From: Atopococcus tabaci
Lineage (GTDB): Bacteria; Bacillota; Bacilli; Lactobacillales; Carnobacteriaceae_A
Assembly: GCA_030535975.1 (NCBI GenBank)
Contig: JAUNQW010000010.1
Span: forward strand, 13,699-48,929
Direction of reading: 5' to 3'
Length of the DNA: 35,231 nucleotides
Shown here: piece after piece, positions 28,877-35,231 of the stretch
Layout of the letters: every line of letters begins with the position of its first letter
Numbering within the stretch: position 1 is the stretch's first letter
The notes under the pieces: model-generated
What the model saw: only the letters and a program-made list of their open reading frames with translations
What the model was told of the DNA's origin: nothing
Database searches by the model: none
Program-made: the position numbers and the translations under genes

Positions 28877-29785
28877 TTATGCAGATACTTCATCCCATGT
28901 AGTAACCTCACCAGTATAAATTTGTTGAACTTGTTCTACCGTTAAGTCTTCCACAGGGTTATCGTGATGGACAATAATAGCAATTCCGTCCAGTGCCATT
29001 GGCTGAGAAGTTAAGGCAGCGGCCTCTTCCTCATCTAAAGCACGAGAAGCCATTCCGATGTCATTTGCTCCTGTCATGGCGTCTTCCATACCTGCACCAG
29101 ATCCGTTTGCCTGGATATTAATAGTAACATCAGGGTTTTCTGCTTGGTAAGCATCAGCAATTGCCTGCATTGCAGGCTCAACAGATGTAGAACCTGAAAT
29201 AGTAACATCACCTGAAACTGATTCATCCGCTGTATATTCTTCTTGCTCGTCTTCAGAAATTGCGATGTATCCTTCTTCCTCCACAATAGCTTGAGCTTCG
29301 GGTGACAATACAAAGTTCCAGAAATCCTGTGCTTCTGCTGACAACTCTTCACCATAAGCTACGTTAAATGGGCGGTAGATAGGATACTCTTCAGCTTGAA
29401 TGCTTTCCGCAGTCGGTTCAAAACCATCTATATTCACAGTTTTCACGGAATCATCTAAAGAACCGGTTGAAACATAACCAATTGCAACAGGATCTCCAGC
29501 GACAGTTGATAATACTGCTCCAGTAGAGTTTTGAATCCCTGCTTCAGCAGTTGTATTATCGATTTCAGAATCCTCATCATATACCGCAGTAATTTCAGTA
29601 AATGCATCACGTGTTCCTGATCCATCCTCACGAGAAATTACTGCAATTGACTGACTAGCATCAAAGTCTCCAGAAGCTGTATCTGTATCAGATGTTTCTT
29701 CTTCATTTCCGCCGTTTCCACATGCTGCTAAAGTCAACGCAGCTGCAACAGTAGTTAACCATTTACCAGTTCTAGTCCAATTCAT
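28877..29785 (-). CDS. pstS: Phosphate-binding lipoprotein PstS, circularly permuted domain order
   Basis: Extracellular lipoprotein that captures phosphate for PstCAB. It is 302 aa. A lipoprotein signal peptide ends with LAAC (Cys22), followed by an acidic linker. Next come the motifs that normally sit late in PstS (SREDGSGTR at 51-59, AIGYVSTGSL at 101-110, YPIYRPFNV). The motifs that normally start the mature protein come last: GDVTISGSTSVEP at 192-204, ANGSGAGMEDA, DIGMASR, ALDGIAIIVHHDNPVEDLT, IYTGEVTTW. All phosphate-binding loops are present, in permuted order; I recall a similar arrangement in other Firmicutes. The ATG has GAGGG 9 nt upstream. It is the first gene of the operon under PhoP boxes. 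Confidence 0.95.
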   Translation of the reverse strand: MNWTRTGKWLTTVAAALTLAACGNGGNEEETSDTDTASGDFDASQSIAVISREDGSGTRDAFTEITAVYDEDSEIDNTTAEAGIQNSTGAVLSTVAGDPVAIGYVSTGSLDDSVKTVNIDGFEPTAESIQAEEYPIYRPFNVAYGEELSAEAQDFWNFVLSPEAQAIVEEEGYIAISEDEQEEYTADESVSGDVTISGSTSVEPAMQAIADAYQAENPDVTINIQANGSGAGMEDAMTGANDIGMASRALDEEEAAALTSQPMALDGIAIIVHHDNPVEDLTVEQVQQIYTGEVTTWDEVSA

Positions 29786-29837
29786 TATTTACATCCCTCT
29801 TTTTTGTTTTTTAGGACACTATCTGTCCTCACGATTA

Positions 29838-29843
29838 ATTGTA
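29838..29843 (-). promoter_or_regulatory. pstS -10 hexamer
   Basis: TACAAT on the minus strand, downstream of the PhoP repeats. No good -35 is present, as expected for a PhoP-activated promoter. A 6-bp hairpin (AGGACA/TGTCCT) lies in the leader at about 29814-29830. Confidence 0.55.
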
Positions 29844-29874
29844 ACGAAATAACAATAATTTTAAAGCAAATTAA

Positions 29875-29901
29875 TGTAAAGTTTATGTAAACTATTGTAA
29901 A
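29875..29901 (-). promoter_or_regulatory. PhoP box upstream of pstS
   Basis: Three minus-strand TTTACA direct repeats at + positions 29875, 29886 and 29896, spaced 11 and 10 nt, about 30 nt upstream of the -10. This is the repeat pattern bound by PhoP dimers. Confidence 0.82.
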
Positions 29902-29922
29902 CATTCTCTTTTTTTCTTTACA

Positions 29923-31683
29923 TTACATTTTTTTACCAAGAGGAAGATAAACACAGAAGCTTGACCCCTTATTCAATTTACTTTCAAGAGTTATCTTCCC
30001 TCCCGTATTTTCCACCATGTGTCTCACGATCGAAAGACCCAGGCCCGTTCCACCTGAATTCCTGCTTCTATCTTTATCCACTCTGTAAAAACGCTCAAAT
30101 ATTCTTGTCTGTTCATGATTCTTAATACCTATACCATTATCTTGAATACAGATTTGAACCTCATACTCCAATTGCACCACACTCACTTCTACATACCCGT
30201 ATTCCCGATTGTATAGAATCGCATTATTGATTAAATTCAACAAGATCTGTTTCAAAGTATCCTGGTCATACCAGATAGTCAAGTCATTTATCACATTCAA
30301 ACGCAGATCAATATGTTTATTTTCAGCTTTCTGATTTAGAATATGATAAACCGACTCGATGACTTCTTTAACATTAACAGTTTCCAACCTCATTCGATCC
30401 GTTCTTTGTTCCAAGCGTGAGAGTTGTAAAATATCACCTATGATTAAGTCTAATCTTTCGCTCTCTTCATTCATGATTTCTAAAAAGTGAATGAGAGTTT
30501 CTTTATCTTCAAGGGCCCCGTCTAATAATGTTTCTGTAAAACCTTTAAGAGCCGTAACAGGAGTTCTTAACTCATGGGACGCATTGGCTACAAAGTCTGT
30601 TCGGACTTTCTCTAAACGACGGATTTCTGTAATGTCATAAAATAATATAATAAGCCCATGGTCTGACTCTGACGCCAGGTTCACCGGGATAATTGTAGCA
30701 TCCAAGATATACTCTTCACTATTCATTAAGTTGAATTCCTCTGACTGGGGCTTTCCTGTGTCGTAGGCAGCCTCCACCAGCTCTATAATCCAAGGATTAC
30801 TAATAAAATGAATATAAGGACGGCCAATATTATCAGACAGATTAATTTCTAAAATCTCTGACATCGCTGGATTCACCATCTTGATTAAGCGCGATTCATT
30901 TAATAGCATGATTCCAATGTTTAAGTTTTCAATCAGTTTATTTAATTGTTCATTCCTGGTTTCTAATTCTTGAACTTGGAACTCTAGTTTAGAAGCCAGC
31001 TTATTAATTGAATAGCCTAATTCGTCTAACTCTCTAAAGTTATTTCCACGATAGCGCCGAGAATAATCTTGATTGATGATATTCACAGTGACTTCTTTAA
31101 TTTGATCAATCGGTTGGAGCAGACGTTTGGTCCAGTATCTAAAAAACAAGAACAGGACTGCTAGAGATATCAACATAAAAAGAAAAAAATACGTTTGAAC
31201 AAAGCCGGTAGATATAACAGGATCATTCTCAATATCTGCTAATCTTAATACGCCTATTCTTTGATTATCAGCACTTGATATAGCAGTGCTTACATAAAAA
31301 AACATAGACTCACCACTATCCATACTTTTTCTACCTTCAATGAGTCTGTCTTCTTCTGACAGATTTATTTCCTCGGTTGTGGCAGGAGAATGATTAACTT
31401 CCGATGAGTCATAGACTAAATCGCCTTGAGGATCAAAAAGGGTAACTCTTGCTCGAACAGATTGGGCAATCGGGGTGATTTGTCCTAGTAAATCCTCCAC
31501 CCTTTCTGCTTCTCGACCTTCCAACTGCATTTCAATTATAGTTATTTGTTCTCCTAATTGCTGTAATTGTTTTTCTGCATTTTCTTCTCTATATTGTATA
31601 TCAAGAATTCTACCGACCAGAATACTTAAAAAAATAATGATAGATAAGAATAAAATTATTATTCTTCTATAAAATTTATTCAT
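29923..31683 (-). CDS. phoR: Phosphate-regulon sensor histidine kinase PhoR
   Basis: 586 aa membrane kinase that phosphorylates PhoP. A first transmembrane helix (residues 8-24) and an extracellular sensor domain (about 30-165) lead to a second helix (about 164-181). HAMP is at about 180-240 and PAS at about 245-350. HisKA has its phospho-accepting His370 in ASHELRTP. HATPase_c has the NAILYN N-box, DNGIGI and GGTGLGLSIV. The ATG lies 3 nt after the phoP stop with only a weak ribosome site, so translation is probably coupled. The pst operon follows directly, which supports PhoR over the similar WalK. Confidence 0.9.
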   Translation of the reverse strand: MNKFYRRIIILFLSIIIFLSILVGRILDIQYREENAEKQLQQLGEQITIIEMQLEGREAERVEDLLGQITPIAQSVRARVTLFDPQGDLVYDSSEVNHSPATTEEINLSEEDRLIEGRKSMDSGESMFFYVSTAISSADNQRIGVLRLADIENDPVISTGFVQTYFFLFMLISLAVLFLFFRYWTKRLLQPIDQIKEVTVNIINQDYSRRYRGNNFRELDELGYSINKLASKLEFQVQELETRNEQLNKLIENLNIGIMLLNESRLIKMVNPAMSEILEINLSDNIGRPYIHFISNPWIIELVEAAYDTGKPQSEEFNLMNSEEYILDATIIPVNLASESDHGLIILFYDITEIRRLEKVRTDFVANASHELRTPVTALKGFTETLLDGALEDKETLIHFLEIMNEESERLDLIIGDILQLSRLEQRTDRMRLETVNVKEVIESVYHILNQKAENKHIDLRLNVINDLTIWYDQDTLKQILLNLINNAILYNREYGYVEVSVVQLEYEVQICIQDNGIGIKNHEQTRIFERFYRVDKDRSRNSGGTGLGLSIVRHMVENTGGKITLESKLNKGSSFCVYLPLGKKM

Positions 31684-31686
31684 TTA

Positions 31687-32403
31687 TTATTTCTCTGGTT
31701 CTTTTAGACTATAACCAAAACCTCTAATTGTTTGGATATATTTAGGATCTTTGCTGTCTTCTTCCAGTTTTTCTCTTAAATGACTGATATGCACATCAAC
31801 AATTCGAGTGCCGCCTATATAATCATAGTTCCAAATTGCATTTAATAACTGAGCTCGATTGATAATTCTATTTTTTTGTTCAGCCAAAAAATGTAACAGC
31901 TCAAATTCTTTGGGTGTTAAATCTATAAGCTGATCGCCTTTATACACTTCATATTTATTTGGAAAAATTGAAATTTCTCCGACTTTTACAACGGAATTTT
32001 CATACTCATCATCATCGTTGTCATTTTTTAGTTCATCTATCCCACTTCGTCTGAATACGGCATTCATACGAGCAATCAGTTCTCTGGGACTGAACGGCTT
32101 AGTCATATAATCATCCGCGCCCAACTCCAGTCCGATAACTTTGTCAAACTCGTCATCTTTAGCAGTTAACATTAAGATAGGTGTTTCCACTCTTTCTTTT
32201 CTTAAATCCCGGCAAACATCCATTCCATTTTTACCAGGTAACATCAGGTCAAGAATGATAAAATCATAGTTTCCATTTAATGCCATTTGAAAAGCTGACT
32301 TCCCATCCATTGCTGCATCTACTTTATAGCCTTGTTTCTCTAGATTAAAGGTCAGTAAGGTAATAATAGACTGTTCATCATCGACGATTAGAACTCTTTT
32401 CAT
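31687..32403 (-). CDS. phoP: Phosphate-regulon response regulator PhoP (OmpR family)
   Basis: 238 aa. The receiver domain has Asp52 (FIILDLMLPG) as phospho-acceptor, with acidic pocket DDE at 8-10, conserved Thr (LMLTAKDDEFD) and Lys (DDYMTKPFSPREL). The C-terminal winged helix (PKEFELLHFLAEQKNRIINR; VDVHISHLREKLE; IRGFGYSL) binds DNA. A short Asp/Glu-rich linker joins them. It is upstream of and coupled to phoR. Activation of the TTTACA repeats ahead of pstS is inferred. Confidence 0.93.
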   Translation of the reverse strand: MKRVLIVDDEQSIITLLTFNLEKQGYKVDAAMDGKSAFQMALNGNYDFIILDLMLPGKNGMDVCRDLRKERVETPILMLTAKDDEFDKVIGLELGADDYMTKPFSPRELIARMNAVFRRSGIDELKNDNDDDEYENSVVKVGEISIFPNKYEVYKGDQLIDLTPKEFELLHFLAEQKNRIINRAQLLNAIWNYDYIGGTRIVDVHISHLREKLEEDSKDPKYIQTIRGFGYSLKEPEK

Positions 32404-32473
32404 TCAAATTTCGCCCTTCCCCATTTTATTCTGCCCGAATTATGAATAACTCTATGTATGCATTTACTTATAC

Positions 32474-32502
32474 ATTGTATCTATTTTTATCCTATTGAAC
32501 AA
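32474..32502 (-). promoter_or_regulatory. phoP promoter
   Basis: Minus-strand TTGTTC (32497-32502) and TACAAT (32474-32479) spaced 17 nt, about 70 nt upstream of phoP. No PhoP repeats are evident here, so phoPR does not look strongly autoregulated. Confidence 0.65.
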
Positions 32503-32534
32503 GATTAGATTAAAGCCGGCGCTCTTTTTTGATA

Positions 32535-32576
32535 TAAAAAAACACCCTTCATTGGATTAACAATGGAGGGTGTTGC
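32535..32576 (-). terminator. Rho-independent terminator after the GlsB-like gene
   Basis: ACACCCT-CATTG / CAATG-AGGGTGT stem followed by seven T on the minus strand. Confidence 0.9.
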
Positions 32577-32592
32577 ATTTTACTTTTCTTTC

Positions 32593-32838
32593 TTATCTTC
32601 CTCTGCCAGCGATAAAGCTGTAAAGCAAAGTCAGCAGAATAGCACCTAGAATAGCTGGAATAATTGCTATACCAGCAAGTTCTGGTCCCAGATCACCTAG
32701 TAACCAGCCACCTAAGACTGATCCTAAAATACCTAAAATAATATTACCAATAATTCCTCCAGGAACATCTCTACTCATCATCAGCTGAACTAGCCAACCG
32801 ATAATTCCACCAACAATAATTGCCATAATAATTCCCAT
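32593..32838 (-). CDS. GlsB/YeaQ/YmgE-family stress-response membrane protein
   Basis: 81 aa, three hydrophobic glycine-rich segments with G-G-I-I-G-W-L, GGIIGNIILGILGSVLGGWL and a short basic C-terminus (AGRGR). This is the transglycosylase-associated protein family; the family name is historical and no enzyme activity is implied. In enterococci a relative (GlsB) is linked to bile and envelope stress. The ATG has AAGGAGG 8 nt upstream. It is monocistronic, with a palindrome in its promoter region. Confidence 0.9.
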   Translation of the reverse strand: MGIIMAIIVGGIIGWLVQLMMSRDVPGGIIGNIILGILGSVLGGWLLGDLGPELAGIAIIPAILGAILLTLLYSFIAGRGR

Positions 32839-32873
32839 TTTTCTTACCTCCTTGAATATTTATTTTTGGTATA

Positions 32874-32888
32874 CATGTATGATACATG
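32874..32888. promoter_or_regulatory. 7-1-7 palindrome in the promoter region of the GlsB-like gene
   Basis: CATGTATGATACATG is a perfect 15-nt inverted repeat about 35 nt upstream of the ATG. It overlaps a possible -10 (TATCAT on the minus strand, with TTGCAA 18 nt further up). It is an operator candidate with no assigned regulator. Confidence 0.5.
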
Positions 32889-32978
32889 CCTACCTTCTTT
32901 TTTTGCAAATAATTCAACTTACTATTTCTCTATCGGGTATCAGCCAGCCACCTTTTAATTATTCGTGAAACTAATAAA

Positions 32979-33006
32979 TTGACTATATTTATTATTTTGC
33001 TAGAAT
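32979..33006 (+). promoter_or_regulatory. Promoter of the NADH peroxidase-like gene
   Basis: TTGACT (32979-32984), 16-nt spacer, TAGAAT (33001-33006). It is close to consensus and places the start point about 35 nt before the ATG. The -10 lies in an inverted repeat. Confidence 0.8.
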
Positions 33007-33018
33007 AGAATTATTCTA
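33001..33018. promoter_or_regulatory. 7-4-7 inverted repeat over the -10 of the NADH peroxidase-like gene
   Basis: TAGAATA at 33001-33007 and TATTCTA at 33012-33018 are perfect inverted copies with a GAAT centre. The repeat begins at the -10 and runs over the start region, the position of a repressor operator. It resembles AT-rich peroxide-regulator sites only loosely. Confidence 0.5.
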
Positions 33019-33046
33019 AATTATACTATAAGTATGGAGGCAAGTA

Positions 33047-34414
33047 ATGAAAGTTATAATCGTTGGGACATCACATGTAGGTTTTGAAGCAACACAAACC
33101 TTGTTAAAAGAAGTTCAAAATGTTGATATTCATTTGTTTGAGCAAGATGACAAAATGTCATTTATGGGTTGAGGGAGTCAGTCTTATCTGGAAGATAAAG
33201 TAGACTCTTTAGATGAGCTTCACTATGCCAATCAAGCATCTTACGACGCTCAAGGTGTAAAGACCTATGTGGACTCAAAAGTTATTGCAGTAAATCCTGA
33301 TTCTAAAGTTGTTACAGTGGAAAAAGAGAACGGGACCACCTATGAGGAATCATACGACCAACTTATCTTGAGCCCTGGCGGATTACCTGGAAAACCACCT
33401 ATCGAAGGTGTAGATTCCGAGAATATCTTCTTCTTCCGTGGACGCGGCTGGACAGATATTGTGAGGAAACGTAAAGATGTTGCTGAAAAAGCTGTTATTG
33501 TCGGTGGGGGGTTCATTGGTATCCAAGTCGCTCAAGCTTATACTTTAGCTGGTATTGATACTACTGTAATCGATATGGAAGAACGTTTATTACCTACTTA
33601 TCTCGATAAAGAATTTACAGATCTCTTAGAGCAGCACGCAGCTGAAAAAGGCTTAAACTTCCGTCCTGGCGAAGCTGTTCAAGAATTTGTTGCAGATGGA
33701 CAAGGTGCTGTAGAAAAAGTAGTAACGGATAAGGGCGAGTATGAAGCAGACACCGTTATCTTAGCAACTGGTGTTGTACCTGGAACAAAATGGTTGGAAG
33801 GCATCTTGGAAATGACGGATAATGGCTACATTAAAGTTAACGAATACCAACAGTCCTCTGAAGAAGATATCTATGCAGCAGGAGATGCAACTATGTATCC
33901 ATACGCTCCGACTGGAGGTTTAGCACCGACCGGATTAGCTACCCTGTCCAGCCGTGAAGCAGTTATAGCTGCTAAAAATGTTGCAGCTGGTGAAAACAAA
34001 TTCAAAACTCCTGCTATGTCAGGAACAGCAGCTTTACACCTATTTGATTACAAGTTTGCAAGCACCGGACTGAACGATGCTTCGGCTGCAAGGACCGACT
34101 TAAATATTTCGAGTAAATTTTATCAAACTCGAATTCTGCCTGAATTCATCGATGATGACCGTGAAATTTTAATGAAAATTCACTATGAGACAGATACACA
34201 TCGTATATTAGGGGCACAACTCATGTCTAAAAAAGATATTACCCAGTCTATTAACACCATGTCTGTTATTATCTCTGCTAAAATGACTTTAGAAAATCTA
34301 GCCCTGCAGGACTTTTTCTTCCAGCCGGAACGCAATAATCGTTGGAATTATCTCAACCAACTTGCACAGCAGGCTCTTGGCGAGACATTTGGCAGTGACC
34401 AGCAATTATTTTAA
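33047..34414 (+). CDS. npr: NADH peroxidase/oxidase-family flavoprotein, putative selenoprotein (in-frame UGA at codon 42)
   Basis: 455 codons from an ATG with GGAGG 6 nt upstream. Homologous to enterococcal NADH peroxidase, which reduces H2O2 to water with NADH using FAD and one redox cysteine. Residues seen: FAD fold IIVGTSHVGFEA with His10 and Glu14; NADH fold VIVGGGFIGIQ near 150-160 with an Asp-ended strand (VIDMEE); second FAD motif IYAAGDAT near 275-282; dimer-domain FDYKFASTGLND and DFFFQP. The one break is TGA at 33170-33172, codon 42. In the family this is the catalytic Cys: SFLSCG-x-x-x-Y there, SFMG-TGA-GSQSY here. The frame stays open and conserved for 413 more codons. A SECIS-like hairpin follows at once. 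Selenocysteine insertion is the best reading; a simple nonsense mutation is the alternative. Automatic annotation would start it wrongly at 33269. Confidence 0.85.
33173..33209 (+). promoter_or_regulatory. SECIS-like hairpin directly after the in-frame UGA
   Basis: The upper stem TTATCT (33184-33189) pairs perfectly with AGATAA (33193-33198) around a GGA apical loop. The lower stem GAGTC (33175-33179) pairs with GACTC (33203-33207), extended by two G-U pairs. Between them is a small internal loop of mismatches and wobble pairs. The loop GG begins 18 nt after the UGA. Bacterial SECIS elements sit in the same window and carry G in the apical loop for SelB. This was folded by eye only. Confidence 0.65.
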
Positions 34415-34418
34415 GATT

Positions 34419-34461
34419 AAAAAGGAAGAGCCGGATTTTAATTCCCAGCTCCTCCTTTTTA
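34419..34461 (+). terminator. Rho-independent terminator after the NADH peroxidase-like gene
   Basis: AAAAGGA-GAGC / GCTC-TCCTTTT stem followed by TTATTTTT, immediately after the stop. The gene is therefore monocistronic. Confidence 0.82.
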
Positions 34462-34543
34462 TTTTTCACCGACAATTTCAGTTTAACTTTCAGAAGATTT
34501 TATATATAGTGTAAGTTACATACTTTATTAAGTAGGTAATAAT

Positions 34544-35140
34544 ATGCGGAAAAACATTTTTAATACTATTTTTATTACTGTCATCCTCTTACTCACCGGT
34601 CATATACTTCTCTACTTCAACTTAAATGTCGGAAATCCGCCTATCCCAGCAGATACTATCATCGTACCCGAAGGTCCCGGGACTGAGCGCGCTCAAAAAA
34701 GTGTAGAACTTTTGAATCAGGGCTATTCTAAAAACCAGAAAATCATAGTCTCTCCATTCATTAATGAAGAATTTGGCACAGATTTCAGCAGTCATTACCA
34801 TCACCTGTATGGTGCCGGCTACGACACGGTCGTCCAAGAAAATGAAGCTACATCCACTTGGACGAATGCAAGGCACACCCTGGATCTAATGCAAGAGCTG
34901 GGATATACTTCTGCTTTAATTGTCAGTTCAGATTATCACACGAGGCGTGTTCGTTTGGCTTATGAAAGAACAAATAAAGACTACAATTTTGACCTTACTT
35001 ATGTATCTGCCTATCCTTTAGATGATGAAGATAGACCTATCCCTTACTGGAACCACTTTGAAAATAAGTGGTACGCATTCACTGAGATTCCAAAATTATA
35101 CGGCTATCAGCTGGGACTCTATCATTTGATTGATTTGTAA
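34544..35140 (+). CDS. DUF218 (YdcF/ElyC/SanA-like) membrane-anchored protein
   Basis: 198 aa. One N-terminal hydrophobic helix (about residues 8-27) anchors an extracytoplasmic DUF218 domain. Family motifs are visible: ADTIIVPEGPGTERAQKSVELLNQGY near 37-62, ENEATSTWTNARHTLDLM in the middle, and VSSDYHTRRVRLAYER with the conserved H-T-R-R. Members are linked to envelope or peptidoglycan intermediates in E. coli (ElyC, SanA), but no reaction is established. The usual first Gly-x-Asp-rich segment is altered (VPEGPG), so activity is uncertain. The ATG has a modest TAGGT site. It stands alone, downstream of the NADH peroxidase-like gene. Confidence 0.85.
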   Translation: MRKNIFNTIFITVILLLTGHILLYFNLNVGNPPIPADTIIVPEGPGTERAQKSVELLNQGYSKNQKIIVSPFINEEFGTDFSSHYHHLYGAGYDTVVQENEATSTWTNARHTLDLMQELGYTSALIVSSDYHTRRVRLAYERTNKDYNFDLTYVSAYPLDDEDRPIPYWNHFENKWYAFTEIPKLYGYQLGLYHLIDL

Positions 35141-35178
35141 TGATCTAATAAAAAAAGGCTTGAAATAACATCAGTTAT

Positions 35179-35231
35179 TGTAGTGCACCCTAAAACACGG
35201 ACTTTAATTGAATCGTTTGCTTAAGCGGCTT
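35179..35231 (-). mobile_element. Probable end of an IS3-family (IS150-like) insertion sequence, cut by the window edge
   Basis: TGTAGTGCACCC at 35179-35190 resembles IS3-family terminal repeats, which start with TG. On the minus strand the last bases read Lys-Ala-Ala-stop (stop at 35223-35221), as at the end of many IS3 orfB transposases, 31 nt before the repeat. Only 53 bases are visible, so the call rests on recollection of such ends and needs the adjoining sequence. The stretch 35141-35178 shows no other feature. Confidence 0.5.

Noticed and set aside
29814-29830. Hairpin AGGACA/TGTCCT in the pstS leader as a riboswitch
   Set aside because: It is only 6 bp, with no conserved aptamer-like elements; noted in the pstS promoter entry only.
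33047-34414. Calling the NADH peroxidase-like gene a pseudogene broken by TGA, or starting it at GTG 33269
   Set aside because: The TGA falls on the catalytic Cys codon, everything else is intact, and a start at 33269 would lose the FAD-binding fold and has no good ribosome site. Retained only as the alternative hypothesis.

Overview
The window comes from a low-GC Gram-positive (Firmicutes) chromosome. It probably belongs to the Lactobacillales, in or near Carnobacteriaceae/Aerococcaceae. That placement is inferred from gene content, gene order (clpP, whiA-yvcK-rapZ, hprK-lgt, gap-pgk-tpi-gpmI-eno-secG-rnr), strong AGGAGG ribosome sites and the regulatory motifs (cre, CtsR, SOS and PhoP boxes). 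Most genes lie on the minus strand. Only ilvE, a NADH peroxidase-like gene and a DUF218 gene are on the plus strand. There is no tRNA, rRNA or CRISPR, and no gene-free stretch over 300 bases.

Layout. 1-719: 5' part of rnr (RNase R). 935-1951: a nitroreductase-like gene and secG. 2031-7899: glycolytic cluster gap-pgk-tpiA-gpmI-eno, with a perfect cre site upstream of gap and no cggR. The GAPDH carries cofactor-pocket residues that suggest NADP use. 8181-11748: clpP under a CtsR box, then whiA-yvcK-rapZ. 11932-15792: ppk and ppx (polyphosphate synthesis and degradation). 15877-19670: trxB, galU, lgt, hprK. 19835-20872: ilvE. 20922-21568: a yvlD-like and pspC-like membrane pair. 21627-24452: uvrA with an SOS box. 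24599-32403: a complete phosphate-starvation regulon, pstS-pstC-pstA-pstB-phoU plus a second phoU, and phoPR, with PhoP-box repeats ahead of pstS and of the second phoU. 32593-32838: a GlsB/YeaQ-type membrane protein. 33047-34414: a NADH peroxidase/oxidase-family flavoprotein. 34544-35140: a DUF218 protein. 35179-35231: probable end of an IS3-family element.

The most striking signal is in the NADH peroxidase-like gene. Its reading frame is intact over 455 codons except for a single in-frame TGA at codon 42, exactly where the family has its redox-active cysteine (Cys42). A hairpin with a GG-containing apical loop begins directly after that TGA, with the loop about 18 nt downstream, which is the geometry of a bacterial SECIS element. 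The best reading is a selenocysteine-containing NADH peroxidase, not a pseudogene. No sel genes lie in the window, so this depends on selA/B/C/D elsewhere in the genome.

The genes form coherent modules: central glycolysis with HPr kinase and a CcpA site; phosphate sensing and import next to polyphosphate metabolism; protein quality control; and thiol/peroxide redox functions (trxB, the NADH peroxidase).
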